From a virus: 40,610 bases of DNA. Shown piece by piece: positions 6,701 to 15,507 of the stretch; positions within the stretch are counted from its first letter, which is position 1; every line of letters starts with the position of its first letter. The stretch spans positions 1 through 40,610 of the IMG/VR virus record IMGVR_UViG_3300023196_001923; one strand, written 5' to 3'. The position numbers and the translations under genes were made by a program. Below the pieces are notes generated by a model, which saw only the letters and a list, made by a program, of their open reading frames with translations, was not told the origin of the DNA and ran no database searches.

Positions 6701-9700
6701 GCCGTTTCACCCGGAACATAATTAGCGGTGGTTATAGCGCCGTATCCAGCCTTGTCTAACACCTTATCCATTTCTTTAACTGGAATAATAGTTACTCTGT
6801 AATCATTCCATAAAGCTTCCATGTTGTGTTCCGTGTTGCCGTTTACATAGTAATCGTACATATAAGCTAAAACAACTCTGGCTGGTATCGCATGCTCAAA
6901 CCTAAAGTCTGAAGGAGTATCTGATTTTATAACAGTAGACTTACCCCAAACCCTGGCTGATGCTCTTAACGCATTCCCCGTGCCGTTGTTCATGGTAGAG
7001 AGTAATGCCAGCGCTACATTAGGATCTAAATCTTGCTTTGCAAAGTTTTTAAAGAATGAAGTAACAAACTTCTGAGCGGCTTTGTAATTTACTTCATCAG
7101 GTTTATAGTTTTCCCTGAGCATGCCTTTTGACACGTTAGTTACAGGGCTATATTTTCTAGCAACCGATGTTCCGTCTGTAAAAAATATTTTTTTGTTTTC
7201 TATTTTATCAATCTTTTTGCCATCTAAATTTAATTTATTATACAAGCTTTGCAGTAAATCCTCCGCTCCACTAAATAAATCGGCTCCTGGTTTTGTTATG
7301 GGGCTTCCGTCTTTTCTAATACCGGGTACTAACTTTTGAGTTTTTAAATCAAACTTAAATAACCCTATTGAAGCTGATGAACTAAACGAACTATTTGCAA
7401 AAGCCACGATCATCTGTAGACCTTCGTCAATGCCGTATTCGTCGATTATCATTTGCATGCTTTCAATTGCGGCCGCCCTAGCAAGCATAATAGTATCTTT
7501 ATCTCTAAAAACTTCTGAAGCATTCATTGGCGCTCCAACTAATTTTTGTAAAGCTAAAGCCTCGTCTGATTGATTAGATATTTCATCAAGTATTTGTTTG
7601 AATACTGGAACGGGTACGCTTTCAGCTGCTTTATTAACAGGTTTAAGTCTGTTCGCGAACTGTTCAGCTACGCCATCTATTATCTTAGGATCAAAATCAA
7701 GCGCTCCATACGTTGTTAAAAATACTTTCCTAATATTACCCTTACTAAGATTTTTAAGGCTCATTACACGATCAAAAAACAAATCTTTATTTAAGTCAAA
7801 TTTAAATCTTTCGGTAGGATTCATTCTGCCAACGGAAAATTTACCTCTACCTGTTTGTTTTTCAATTTCAACAATCTCAGCTTCTTTGGCTAAACCATTA
7901 TCTCTTAATACCTCGGGCAATACATCGAACGCGGCTTCTTCGGCAATAACATCTGCAAACGAAGTTTTACGCGCATTCCGAACATTAGTCGCTTTGTCGT
8001 TAGCTTTTAAGTACTCAGTACCTTCTTTTTTAACTTGGCCATCATATTTTCTTTTCTTAAACTTACGATTGTTCGCGTACTTATTTGCAATACGTTTACC
8101 CCTTATAGCGCCGCGATCAATAGCGTCGTTGTAAGCCTCAACCTCGGCAACTGACATGTAATTTGGTGATCCGTCCTCATTCGTAATCTCCTCCATTAAA
8201 AATGAAAACCTATCTGAAATAGTAGACTTAGGCATTATGCTATACACATTCTGAAAGTTTCTATCTACAAACGAATCATAGTTAACTCTTTTTTCTTTAT
8301 TGCCAACTTTTTCAGTATTGTCAAAGTTAGCGCCGCGATCCATAATACTTTTGAATAAGTTACCCAATTTATCACGCATTGCGTTAGCAAGCTCGGTTCT
8401 AAATTTTTTACTACCGATAGGCGCAGTAAACTTGGTTGTAGCATACGCTACTTTAACATTTTCTTTTACTTTCTTTTGAACTTGATCAGATATTGACACT
8501 GGGTTTCCTTCTTTATCAAGAACAATAACCTCATCGGTTATTTGTGGAAATTCTTTTTTGACTTCTTTAGCTTCCCGCTCTTTTCTTTTTAAAGTATCGT
8601 CAGCTTTTTCTTTGCCCACAAGTTCTCTTCTTCCTGGTTCTGAAGGAGCGGCTTCTACAGTAATTTCGCCAAAGCCTTTTGTTTTATTAATTACACCTTG
8701 AAGCCTATTGTCTATTTGGCCATATATATAACTACTAAGTTTTGTTCCACCCTCTGGGTTGTACGATTTTATTAAAAAGGGTATTCCGTCATCACCTTTT
8801 TCAATACCAGTAGCTGTTCTATTTATAACCTCATCTTTGAACTCATCGTATCTAGGGACTTGATCTCTGGATTTCATTCTGTATGCTACATATGAAGCAT
8901 ACTGCTCGCCCACCATAAAACCTATAACAAGCTTAGTATTTTCAGGAACAGCATCCCATTGCTCTTTTGTAAAATTAGGCTTGCCGTCTTCATTTATTCT
9001 TAAATCTAACCCATAGGATTCAGCTCCTGTATTAAATGCTTCATTACCTTTTTGAAACATTCTATTTTTGTCATCAGTATTAAAGTTGCTTGGTGCACTA
9101 AATGATGATTTACCTTTTAGCGAAGACTTTTTAGGTCCTTTTTTAACTTTCTTTTGTATACGTCTACCAATCTTACCTTCTCTAAAATCAGCATTACGGT
9201 TTAGCATGTAATTTAAAGCGCCTTCAGGTGTGGTAGTATTAATGCCATTAAAAAAACTTTCTTTAGATCTTTTGGCTTCTTGATTAAGTTCAGCATCAAA
9301 AGCATAAAAAGTTTCTTGAGCAACCTTCGTGTATTCGTCTTTATATGCAGCGCTTGTATCTTTCCATTCCTTACCAACATCTTCAGTAAGATCGCTTCTG
9401 TTTGCTAATATGCTTTTAACTTGCTCATCAACGCCAGCTAAATCAGGTTGTGATAGTCTAGCGTGCAGATTATCTGCATATTGTTTTTGTTTTTCAGGAG
9501 TGTCAAAAACACGATCATCAATAACGTGAGCTACCTCATGCACTACAGCTGTCGCCGCAAGAATATTCCCTTTTTTAATTTCAGCTTCAGCGCGTTCTTT
9601 ATTAAAAGTTAAATATTTGCCATCATATACATATCCGTTGCTATCTGGGTTTTCTAATGCTTCGTATATTTTATTTTTTTGATCCTCGGTTAAATCTGTG

Positions 9701-12700
9701 TCTTCCAGTTCTTTTTGCGCCTCTTTTTTATTAGAAGCCTGTATTATTTTTAAACCAGCATCATTTACTATTTTAGAAGACACCGTGCCTCTTGTATTTA
9801 AAGTAATAGCTTTTGCTGTATAAAACTGTGCATTCACCCCTTCTGCCGCATAGGCTTTTTCTTTTGCTGTTTTAGACAAAGGCTTGTTGTTCACGTCTAC
9901 TAAGCTTTCAACTTTTTTGACTATTTTAGGATTTGCTTTCGCTAGCTTAACGTAGCTTAGCCTTTGCTCATTTCTAATTTCATTAATAATAAAAGCAAGC
10001 TTGTCCTTTCTATTTAAAGAACGATATTCATTTGCCTTATTAGTATCGGTTGTTTCAAGCTTTTGCTTTATTCTTTTCCCGGATGGGCCTAGCGAGTTTT
10101 CAACGCGATCGTAATTAACATCTTTTTTAAGCTGATCTTGCTGCTTCTTAATAGTAGCTCTTCTAATGTCAAAATTTTCAGCCTGTTGGTTTTTACCTTC
10201 TTTCTTTAGTTTGGCTTTATAGTTATTTACTTTTTCTTCAGCAATTGTTGGAGTGTCTTCTGGTCTTACGCCAGCTTCAGACATTAACTCTTTTTCTAGT
10301 CTACCAAGACCAAGCAGTTTCTTTTGATTATCACCACCTAATGCTATTGCGTCAACCTCTAAGCCCGTAACAGCAAAGCCTTGTTCTTTCATTTTAGTAG
10401 CCAATTGCGCAATAAGTATATCTCGCGAGCTTGCGTCTGTGGATTCTTGTATACTTATACTTAAGTCTTGTATATCCCGGGTTAAACCATTAATGTCTTT
10501 TTGAAACTCTATGGTAGCTGCATTGTTCATTAGTGCAGAGTATGCAACACCCGGTGTAGACATGGTGCCCGATGTAATCAAAGCAGACACAGCGGTATCG
10601 TCCCATTGGCTAAAGTCCATATCTCTACCTAGTATAATGCCCTCGCTTAGTGCTGTGTCGCCAAAGTAAATAAGCTCTTCTTCAAGTATCTCACCCCCTA
10701 GTCTTTTTCCAAGCTCAAGGCCTGCCATGCCAAGCTTTTTTAAATTACTTTTATATAAAAAATTAGATATATTTATCCCGCTTTTTGAAAAGTCTTTAAT
10801 TGCTTTTAACGAGTTTGGAGCAGTACCTATAAATGATGTTACCGTACCTTCAATAAAACCAGTTGCCCACGCAGCATTCACAATTTGCTGATCCGTAAGA
10901 TCACCCATTGCTATTGTTTTATTAAGATCAAGTTCGTTTGATGTGTAAGTATTGTAATCTATTAAACCAGATTCATAGGCAACACGATTTAATTCTTTTT
11001 GATTCTTAGCGTCTTCTCCAAGTTTTTGAGCCATTACTAAGTCTCTATACTTTTGAGCCCCTGAGGATACCCCAAATTGAGTACCAACAGCTAGTTGAGT
11101 AGCTATTTTACCCATATTTAGCGCTGTACCAACTCCAGACGTTCCTATAGCTAATATAATATTAGGCGCTTGTTGCCCCAGCGTTCTTAAACCAAATAAA
11201 CCAGCCCTGCCTTGAGCCAATGCTTGATCATAGGTAAGCATGGTTTCAAATTGCTGATTTTTTCTCTGCAGTCTTTCCTGTTCTTTGACAGCATATTCAG
11301 ATCCGCCTAATACGGTTGGCACCGCAAGCGCTAATCCAGCAAAAGCATCATTAAGATCTTTAGCCAGTAATGCTCCTGTGTCATATTCTTTCATGCTAAG
11401 GTCAAATAGCTCCGCGGGTGTTATTTCTCTGTCCTGTCTTTTTTGTTGGAATTGAGCAATATCTTGCACATAATTTTGAGCACTTTGATTGTAATCAAAC
11501 TGGGCCGCCATAGTAGAATTTTGAAGCTTGTACCATTGGCCCATTGCTAAATTCACTTCTTGCTGCTCTTTCTCAGATAATCCTTTTTTGGTTTGATTTG
11601 CTGTAAATACGTATTGGCCATCAATATTGTCTACTTTAAATTCAACGTTTGGTGTGGATTTTGATATTCTTTCGGCTTCCCCAACAATAGTTTTAGCAAT
11701 ATGATCGCGAGTTTTAATTAACTCTTCTTTATATTCTTTTTTGCCTTCTTTATATAAATCAACATCTTCCTTGTCAAAACGGTAAGCGAGCTTAAGCAAA
11801 TTGGCTTTGCCTGATTCTTTCATCATAGCCTCCTGTATGGTTACCATGCGTGAGTCTAGCTCTGATGTCTTATAGTTTTCGTAACCTTGTTGGAATACAG
11901 ATTTTAATAACTCGGGCGTAAGCTTAGCTTTAATTTCTTCTGGTAAATTACTTTCCGGTGACAGTAGGTCAGTTTTGTATTTAATATATTCCTGGGGAGA
12001 CATTGTATATGACGTAGCCGTAGCCCCGTATGTAGTGTAGTTTACTTTACGCTTGTCTTTTCTGTTGTCTATATAGTTTTTAACAATATTAGCCTCATCT
12101 TCCGTAAACCCTAAACCTAATTTTGGATCACTTAATGTAAAAGCTAGCCTTTCTGAAAACTTACCGGAATCTAAGTAGCCTCTAGTCATATCTAGTTCGT
12201 CTACTTTTTTACCTTCCGCTTCTTTTCTTTTTACAACTTTACTCTCAAAAGCTTCATAAGCTTTAAAAGAATTGTTTTTAAGAATATCTTCGTCTTCGGG
12301 AGTTAAATTGTTATTGAAAAAATCAGCTATGCCATTTGCATTTAACCCTGATTTAATAGTTACGCCATCTTTTTGTACTTCAAAAAATGTTATAGGAATT
12401 GATGGAGACCTCGGGTCTACTGATTTTGATTGCGTAGTGGTTGTTTTAATTTTATATCCAGTACCATTTAATCCATAATTTAATTGATCAATATCGGCAG
12501 CCTCTGCTTCTTGATCAAACCTGTCTATAAAAGTATCTACAACTTGGGATCCATATTCTTCAGCTGTAAGCGTTTCAAATGAATTTTTTACTTGCTTAAT
12601 TTGGTTAGCCGTATTTAATCTTTCTTCATATGAAGATGGCTTTAAGTTTATATATTGGTCCTTTCCCGTTCTTGGGTCTTTGTATGCAACAGCGTTTCTA

Positions 12701-13221
12701 ACGTCTGTTTGTGTTATTTGAATAGGGTATTCTTTTTCTAAAATAGCCTCAACAGTCTCTTCTGTTTCCATTACTAAGCTAAATGGATCTTCTAGACTTG
12801 GCCCTTTTTCAGGTGAAAAAACAGCTTCTTTTTCTTGTTGTATTTCACGTTTTAATGTTGATATTTTTCTACCAACTGCTCGACCGCTACTTCCTGGTTT
12901 ACTTCTTGCGGATTTCTGCGCCAATAAAAGCTCTTCCAATCTGGATTCCATATCGATAAGACTTTCTGACTTCGGCACTTTCACTTCTACAGGCTCCTCC
13001 GTTTCCGCAGTTGCAATCTCGGACACTTTTTCCGGTGTTGTTACAGACACTACACCTGCATCCGTTGTTGCAGCGTCCGTTAGCTTTTCCACTTGCTCGT
13101 CTTCATTTACGAGGGTATAACCTGATAAAGAGGCATATTCAGGAACTGACATTCCATTCATTTTTGCCCACGAATTCATCTGTTCTACCGTAGCGGTATC
13201 TCCATTTGCATTTTTATACAT
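3745..13221 (-). CDS. Giant 3158-residue polyvalent virion protein (zincin, sigma-like segment, HAD phosphatase)
   Basis: This is the largest gene here, nearly a quarter of the window, and it lies where short-tailed phages encode their largest ejected internal protein. In order: an acidic linker-like N-terminus (1-170); charged helical regions; hydrophobic stretches near 628-645 and 685-700; a zinc-peptidase motif HEVAH (1228-1232) followed by the sort of helical segment that carries a third ligand; a sigma-region-2-like stretch YNPEGGTKLSSYIYGQIDNR from 1487; an EHAIPARVVLAYMYDYY block before the HAD domain; a HAD-type phosphatase with D2255/D2257 (DFDDTL), VLTARP, a candidate lysine in PAAKAAW and D2389/D2390 (FVDDH); and a C-terminal region with a hydrophobic segment around 2888-2912. 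This mosaic matches the polyvalent-protein theme of phage proteins delivered with DNA. No frameshift is seen. Delivery is inferred from position and domain mix. Confidence 0.85.
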   Translation of the reverse strand: MYKNANGDTATVEQMNSWAKMNGMSVPEYASLSGYTLVNEDEQVEKLTDAATTDAGVVSVTTPEKVSEIATAETEEPVEVKVPKSESLIDMESRLEELLLAQKSARSKPGSSGRAVGRKISTLKREIQQEKEAVFSPEKGPSLEDPFSLVMETEETVEAILEKEYPIQITQTDVRNAVAYKDPRTGKDQYINLKPSSYEERLNTANQIKQVKNSFETLTAEEYGSQVVDTFIDRFDQEAEAADIDQLNYGLNGTGYKIKTTTTQSKSVDPRSPSIPITFFEVQKDGVTIKSGLNANGIADFFNNNLTPEDEDILKNNSFKAYEAFESKVVKRKEAEGKKVDELDMTRGYLDSGKFSERLAFTLSDPKLGLGFTEDEANIVKNYIDNRKDKRKVNYTTYGATATSYTMSPQEYIKYKTDLLSPESNLPEEIKAKLTPELLKSVFQQGYENYKTSELDSRMVTIQEAMMKESGKANLLKLAYRFDKEDVDLYKEGKKEYKEELIKTRDHIAKTIVGEAERISKSTPNVEFKVDNIDGQYVFTANQTKKGLSEKEQQEVNLAMGQWYKLQNSTMAAQFDYNQSAQNYVQDIAQFQQKRQDREITPAELFDLSMKEYDTGALLAKDLNDAFAGLALAVPTVLGGSEYAVKEQERLQRKNQQFETMLTYDQALAQGRAGLFGLRTLGQQAPNIILAIGTSGVGTALNMGKIATQLAVGTQFGVSSGAQKYRDLVMAQKLGEDAKNQKELNRVAYESGLIDYNTYTSNELDLNKTIAMGDLTDQQIVNAAWATGFIEGTVTSFIGTAPNSLKAIKDFSKSGINISNFLYKSNLKKLGMAGLELGKRLGGEILEEELIYFGDTALSEGIILGRDMDFSQWDDTAVSALITSGTMSTPGVAYSALMNNAATIEFQKDINGLTRDIQDLSISIQESTDASSRDILIAQLATKMKEQGFAVTGLEVDAIALGGDNQKKLLGLGRLEKELMSEAGVRPEDTPTIAEEKVNNYKAKLKKEGKNQQAENFDIRRATIKKQQDQLKKDVNYDRVENSLGPSGKRIKQKLETTDTNKANEYRSLNRKDKLAFIINEIRNEQRLSYVKLAKANPKIVKKVESLVDVNNKPLSKTAKEKAYAAEGVNAQFYTAKAITLNTRGTVSSKIVNDAGLKIIQASNKKEAQKELEDTDLTEDQKNKIYEALENPDSNGYVYDGKYLTFNKERAEAEIKKGNILAATAVVHEVAHVIDDRVFDTPEKQKQYADNLHARLSQPDLAGVDEQVKSILANRSDLTEDVGKEWKDTSAAYKDEYTKVAQETFYAFDAELNQEAKRSKESFFNGINTTTPEGALNYMLNRNADFREGKIGRRIQKKVKKGPKKSSLKGKSSFSAPSNFNTDDKNRMFQKGNEAFNTGAESYGLDLRINEDGKPNFTKEQWDAVPENTKLVIGFMVGEQYASYVAYRMKSRDQVPRYDEFKDEVINRTATGIEKGDDGIPFLIKSYNPEGGTKLSSYIYGQIDNRLQGVINKTKGFGEITVEAAPSEPGRRELVGKEKADDTLKRKEREAKEVKKEFPQITDEVIVLDKEGNPVSISDQVQKKVKENVKVAYATTKFTAPIGSKKFRTELANAMRDKLGNLFKSIMDRGANFDNTEKVGNKEKRVNYDSFVDRNFQNVYSIMPKSTISDRFSFLMEEITNEDGSPNYMSVAEVEAYNDAIDRGAIRGKRIANKYANNRKFKKRKYDGQVKKEGTEYLKANDKATNVRNARKTSFADVIAEEAAFDVLPEVLRDNGLAKEAEIVEIEKQTGRGKFSVGRMNPTERFKFDLNKDLFFDRVMSLKNLSKGNIRKVFLTTYGALDFDPKIIDGVAEQFANRLKPVNKAAESVPVPVFKQILDEISNQSDEALALQKLVGAPMNASEVFRDKDTIMLARAAAIESMQMIIDEYGIDEGLQMIVAFANSSFSSSASIGLFKFDLKTQKLVPGIRKDGSPITKPGADLFSGAEDLLQSLYNKLNLDGKKIDKIENKKIFFTDGTSVARKYSPVTNVSKGMLRENYKPDEVNYKAAQKFVTSFFKNFAKQDLDPNVALALLSTMNNGTGNALRASARVWGKSTVIKSDTPSDFRFEHAIPARVVLAYMYDYYVNGNTEHNMEALWNDYRVTIIPVKEMDKVLDKAGYGAITTANYVPGETAWHNRYYNLFTRGRMPYAMVSYDGTETVGEQYEQYFNEKGKNPVIKADATQETEEKRTVDKAMANARKGKYSITPKGISVYDFDDTLAFSKSQVIVTKDGKTYRITPAEFAKQGETLANEGAEFNFSEFSKVVKGTPGPLAPRLKKAIEKFGNKNIFVLTARPADSAPAIYKFLKGIGLEIPLENITGLANGAPAAKAAWMVGKVADGYNDFYFVDDHMGNVKAVKDVLNVFDVKGKVQQARVKHSISLDVDFNKMIERQKGVEDFKEFSAAVARRRGKTKGRFKFFIPPSAEDFRGLTQYVFAGKGKQGEADQAFFEQNLMDPYFQGVAAMERARQTIKNDTRALNKMFKPVRRIINKLVPEGDYTYDSAIRVYLWDKAGYEIPGISKRDQARLVKLVRNDADLSGYADGLLAVSKKDKWTEPGEFWDAKTVLSDLQSLTEKVNRKEYLAEFIENAEIIFSEKNLNKIEAVYGTNLREGIEDSLFAMKNGTNRTSGANKITNAWNNWVNNSVGTIMFFNRRSALLQTISSINFINWGDNNPLKAGLAFANQPQYWKDFAMLFNSDKLKQRRGGLKSDVQEQEIANAAKNAKDKASAAVSYLLKIGFTPTQIADSFAIAAGGATFYRNRVNTYLKEGMSQEDAEAKAFLDFSKISDESQQSGDPALVSQQQRSVAGRLILSFQNTPMQYTRLMKKAAQDLVNGRGDAKSNISKIVYYGAVQNIIFSALQNAAFALIPGFDDEEETEEEREATQDKKLTRMLNGMTDTILRGTGIYGAVVSTVKNTILKFLEQDKKGYKADHTYTIIEAANIAPPIGSKLRKIYSGIQTYKFDKDVIAKHPWDVTMDGKFNLSPTYSIIGNVASATLNVPLDRAIMETQAITEAFDKRNTAFQRMALGLGWRTWDVNAKNEEFDLIKTEAKGVRKEQGKVKAKETRRINREKQEKFKQQVIDSLKPEDRRVFFQTPTKELKGFYEAMGKKYNIKKD

Positions 13222-13234
13222 ATTAAATTATATT

Positions 13235-14767
13235 TTAAAGATCTTTTGTTTCTCCACCCATAAAAGTCCTAAGCCTTGTTAAGTTAAGGACATCTTCGCC
13301 TTTTTTATTTTTCTTATATAAAGGAATGCTAAACGCGGGATTTGGCATTGTTACGCCGCTTTTTGTTTGCAGCAGTTGATACTCTTGGACACCGTCCACT
13401 TCAACAAGTTTAAAATTCGCACCTTTTCCATCAAAACGTCCAGATATAATAGGGGCCTGTGCCTTTATACCAGCATCAACTTTGTACATAAAGCCTCCGC
13501 CTTCTTTGCTGGCTTTTGCACTGCTTTCAATTCTGTCAACTTTTGGCCCAAAATTTTGTATTGCTTGTTCAGCAAACCATCTTTCAGCAAATTCTTTTTG
13601 GGTGAGCTTTAGCTCATTACCCATGGGATCCTTATATGTTTGAGTTTTATTTCCAGCGGGATCAAATATGAACTCACCCGTAACGCTGTCTACATATCCT
13701 TTCACTTGATATGTTCTTTTTGTTTCGTCGTTTGGGTTCCATACTACATCCTGCCCTGATATACCCTTGCTATCAGCACCGATTGTATCGTTCCATAAGT
13801 CTTCCATTTCTTGCAAATACTTAGGATCATCTGTTAAGTGAGAAAAAGACAATTGCCCTACATTTTGTATAGCCCTATTTTTAGCTTGCTCCGCTGTTCT
13901 GCCTTCGGCAGGTTTCCATTTTACACTGGTAATAACAGATTCACCACTGTCATTAGTTACTCTTTTTACATCATAATAAGTAAGCAGAGGCTTTGACGCA
14001 TCACCAAGTATACCAGCAACGGCATTTTTAGATTCATCAGTTATATCTACTATAGTTCTAAAATAAGCATCAGGGTTTGTGCCGTTATCAGTAACCCGCA
14101 TGTATTCGTCTATATTAAAAAGACCTGTAACTTCGTCGCCCTCACCCAATCTATATAAATACATTGAGCCATCTTTTGCGCCAATTTGAACATTACCGCC
14201 CTCAACGAGGTCTAATAATATTTGCTGCTGCTCAGTTGGAACGCCGCCTGCAATTGCGCCCGCAGTCCCAAACTTTTTTCCCAAACCTTCTTTTAAATAT
14301 CCCGCAGCAGCCATTATTGCTGGTGCTTGTTGTTTGTACTTGCCTACAGTTTGTTGAATTTCTATCAGGGCTCTCTGCGCTACAGCCATGTCTATCCCAC
14401 TATTAGGATCATCCATAGCGGTTCTAACTTCCACAAAATCATCCATTAACCCGTAAAGCATTTTACGCACACCAACCTCAAATCCTGCATTAGGTATTTG
14501 ATCAATCAATGCAACTTTATCGTATTGCAAAACCCGTAAATCTTCTCTATTTTTTAAAAGCTGTAATTGCTGCTCTTTTTCGTGCCTAATGTTTGCTTGG
14601 CGTGTTGCTATCCCTGCTGCAACGCTTGTTCCAATAGAAGCAATGCTTTTGCCTATATTGCTCCAATTTGCACCACCCGTAGCGCCTGAGCCCGAAGATC
14701 CTCCTCTTCCAGATATTTTTGCTGCCTTTATTGTAGGCGGGTTAAAGTTTATTGTGTTCGTAGCCAT
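13235..14767 (-). CDS. Putative internal/ejection protein, 510 residues
   Basis: The N-terminus is NINFNPPTIKAAKISG-like (residues 4-19: NTINFNPPTIKAAKIS), followed by a Gly/Ser-rich stretch, an Ala-rich hydrophobic-leaning segment (NIGKSIASIGTSVAAGIATR) and a long charged, largely helical body without recognisable enzyme motifs. It sits between a 236-residue Ala-rich protein and the 3158-residue protein. That triplet recalls the internal core proteins of T7-type podoviruses (gp14, gp15, gp16) in order and in rising size, although no sequence similarity is claimed. The N-terminal motif recurs in the 185-residue protein at 39355-39912. The start is ATG 14767; the leader is A-rich with no Shine-Dalgarno sequence. 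Virion location is inferred. Confidence 0.6.
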   Translation of the reverse strand: MATNTINFNPPTIKAAKISGRGGSSGSGATGGANWSNIGKSIASIGTSVAAGIATRQANIRHEKEQQLQLLKNREDLRVLQYDKVALIDQIPNAGFEVGVRKMLYGLMDDFVEVRTAMDDPNSGIDMAVAQRALIEIQQTVGKYKQQAPAIMAAAGYLKEGLGKKFGTAGAIAGGVPTEQQQILLDLVEGGNVQIGAKDGSMYLYRLGEGDEVTGLFNIDEYMRVTDNGTNPDAYFRTIVDITDESKNAVAGILGDASKPLLTYYDVKRVTNDSGESVITSVKWKPAEGRTAEQAKNRAIQNVGQLSFSHLTDDPKYLQEMEDLWNDTIGADSKGISGQDVVWNPNDETKRTYQVKGYVDSVTGEFIFDPAGNKTQTYKDPMGNELKLTQKEFAERWFAEQAIQNFGPKVDRIESSAKASKEGGGFMYKVDAGIKAQAPIISGRFDGKGANFKLVEVDGVQEYQLLQTKSGVTMPNPAFSIPLYKKNKKGEDVLNLTRLRTFMGGETKDL

Positions 14768-14794
14768 GTTTGCTTTATGTTATAGTTATCCGCC

Positions 14795-15505
14795 TTACCC
14801 CGAGAGCCCAGCCCCGAGTATTTGTCCACCCACTCCTGCAATTGCACCAAACGCGCTTGCTTCGCCCGCTTGGGCAGCTGATTGTCTGGCTTGAGCACTT
14901 GCTTGTACACCAGAAAGTCTAGCTAATTTATTTTCGTCTCTTTGCTCCCGGCTTTCAAACATATAAGCCTGGCCTTGCGCTTCTGCGGATTGTAACCTGA
15001 GCTCGTCTTGTAATGCGATATTTTGCATTCTTTGCGCTTCTGCTGTTTGGCGTTTTTGTAAATCTTGCTCGCCTTGTGCTTTAAGTTTTTCATTAGCCGC
15101 TTCCTGGCCTTCAATGCTGGCAGATATTCCTTGTTTTGATTTCAAGGCTGCCTGAGCTAATGCAGTAGCACCTCCAGCCCCTGCCCCTGTGGCTAGCATA
15201 GTGTCTAGAGTGTTAGCAAGAGCAATGTCCGCTTCTTCTGCTTGCATTTCAGCAGCTTGAGTGGCAACACTTAAATTAGCGTATGGGTTACTCATGCTTC
15301 CAGATAAATCTTCAGCAAGATCAGTTACGCTTTCCATACCAGCGTATGGGTTTATAATTGTTGCCCTGTTAGATTCAATTGCGTTTATTTTTCTTTGCGC
15401 CGCCGCCGCTTGTCTGCCTGCCGCTTTCGCTGCGCTCCGAGCCTTACCTCCTGCCATTAAGCTACCTCCTATAGATAGGGCTGCTCCTGCTGCTATTGCT
15501 GCCAT
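14795..15505 (-). CDS. Putative internal virion protein, Ala-rich helical, 236 residues
   Basis: An N-terminal Ala/Gly-rich amphipathic-looking segment (AAIAAGAALSIGGSLMAGG) precedes two short repeats NPYAGMES (52-59) and NPYANLSV (73-80). Then comes a GAGAGGATALAQAAL stretch and a long Gln/Ala/Glu-rich coiled region, with a second Ala/Gly-rich C-terminus (GAIAGVGGQILGAGLSG). NPYAxLxx repeats followed by a Gly-Ala-rich helix are familiar from aquatic podovirus internal proteins. Hydrophobic Ala/Gly ends would suit insertion into a membrane during DNA ejection. It directly follows the acetyltransferase gene (2-base gap) and precedes the 510-residue protein. The functional assignment is by position and composition only. 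Confidence 0.6.
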   Translation of the reverse strand: MAAIAAGAALSIGGSLMAGGKARSAAKAAGRQAAAAQRKINAIESNRATIINPYAGMESVTDLAEDLSGSMSNPYANLSVATQAAEMQAEEADIALANTLDTMLATGAGAGGATALAQAALKSKQGISASIEGQEAANEKLKAQGEQDLQKRQTAEAQRMQNIALQDELRLQSAEAQGQAYMFESREQRDENKLARLSGVQASAQARQSAAQAGEASAFGAIAGVGGQILGAGLSG

Positions 15506-15507
15506 AG

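Noticed and set aside
3908-13193. Many + strand ORFs of 60-180 residues opposite the giant gene
   Set aside because: They are antisense to a long coding frame, have Leu/Ser/Phe-rich shadow composition and lack leaders of the type used by real genes.
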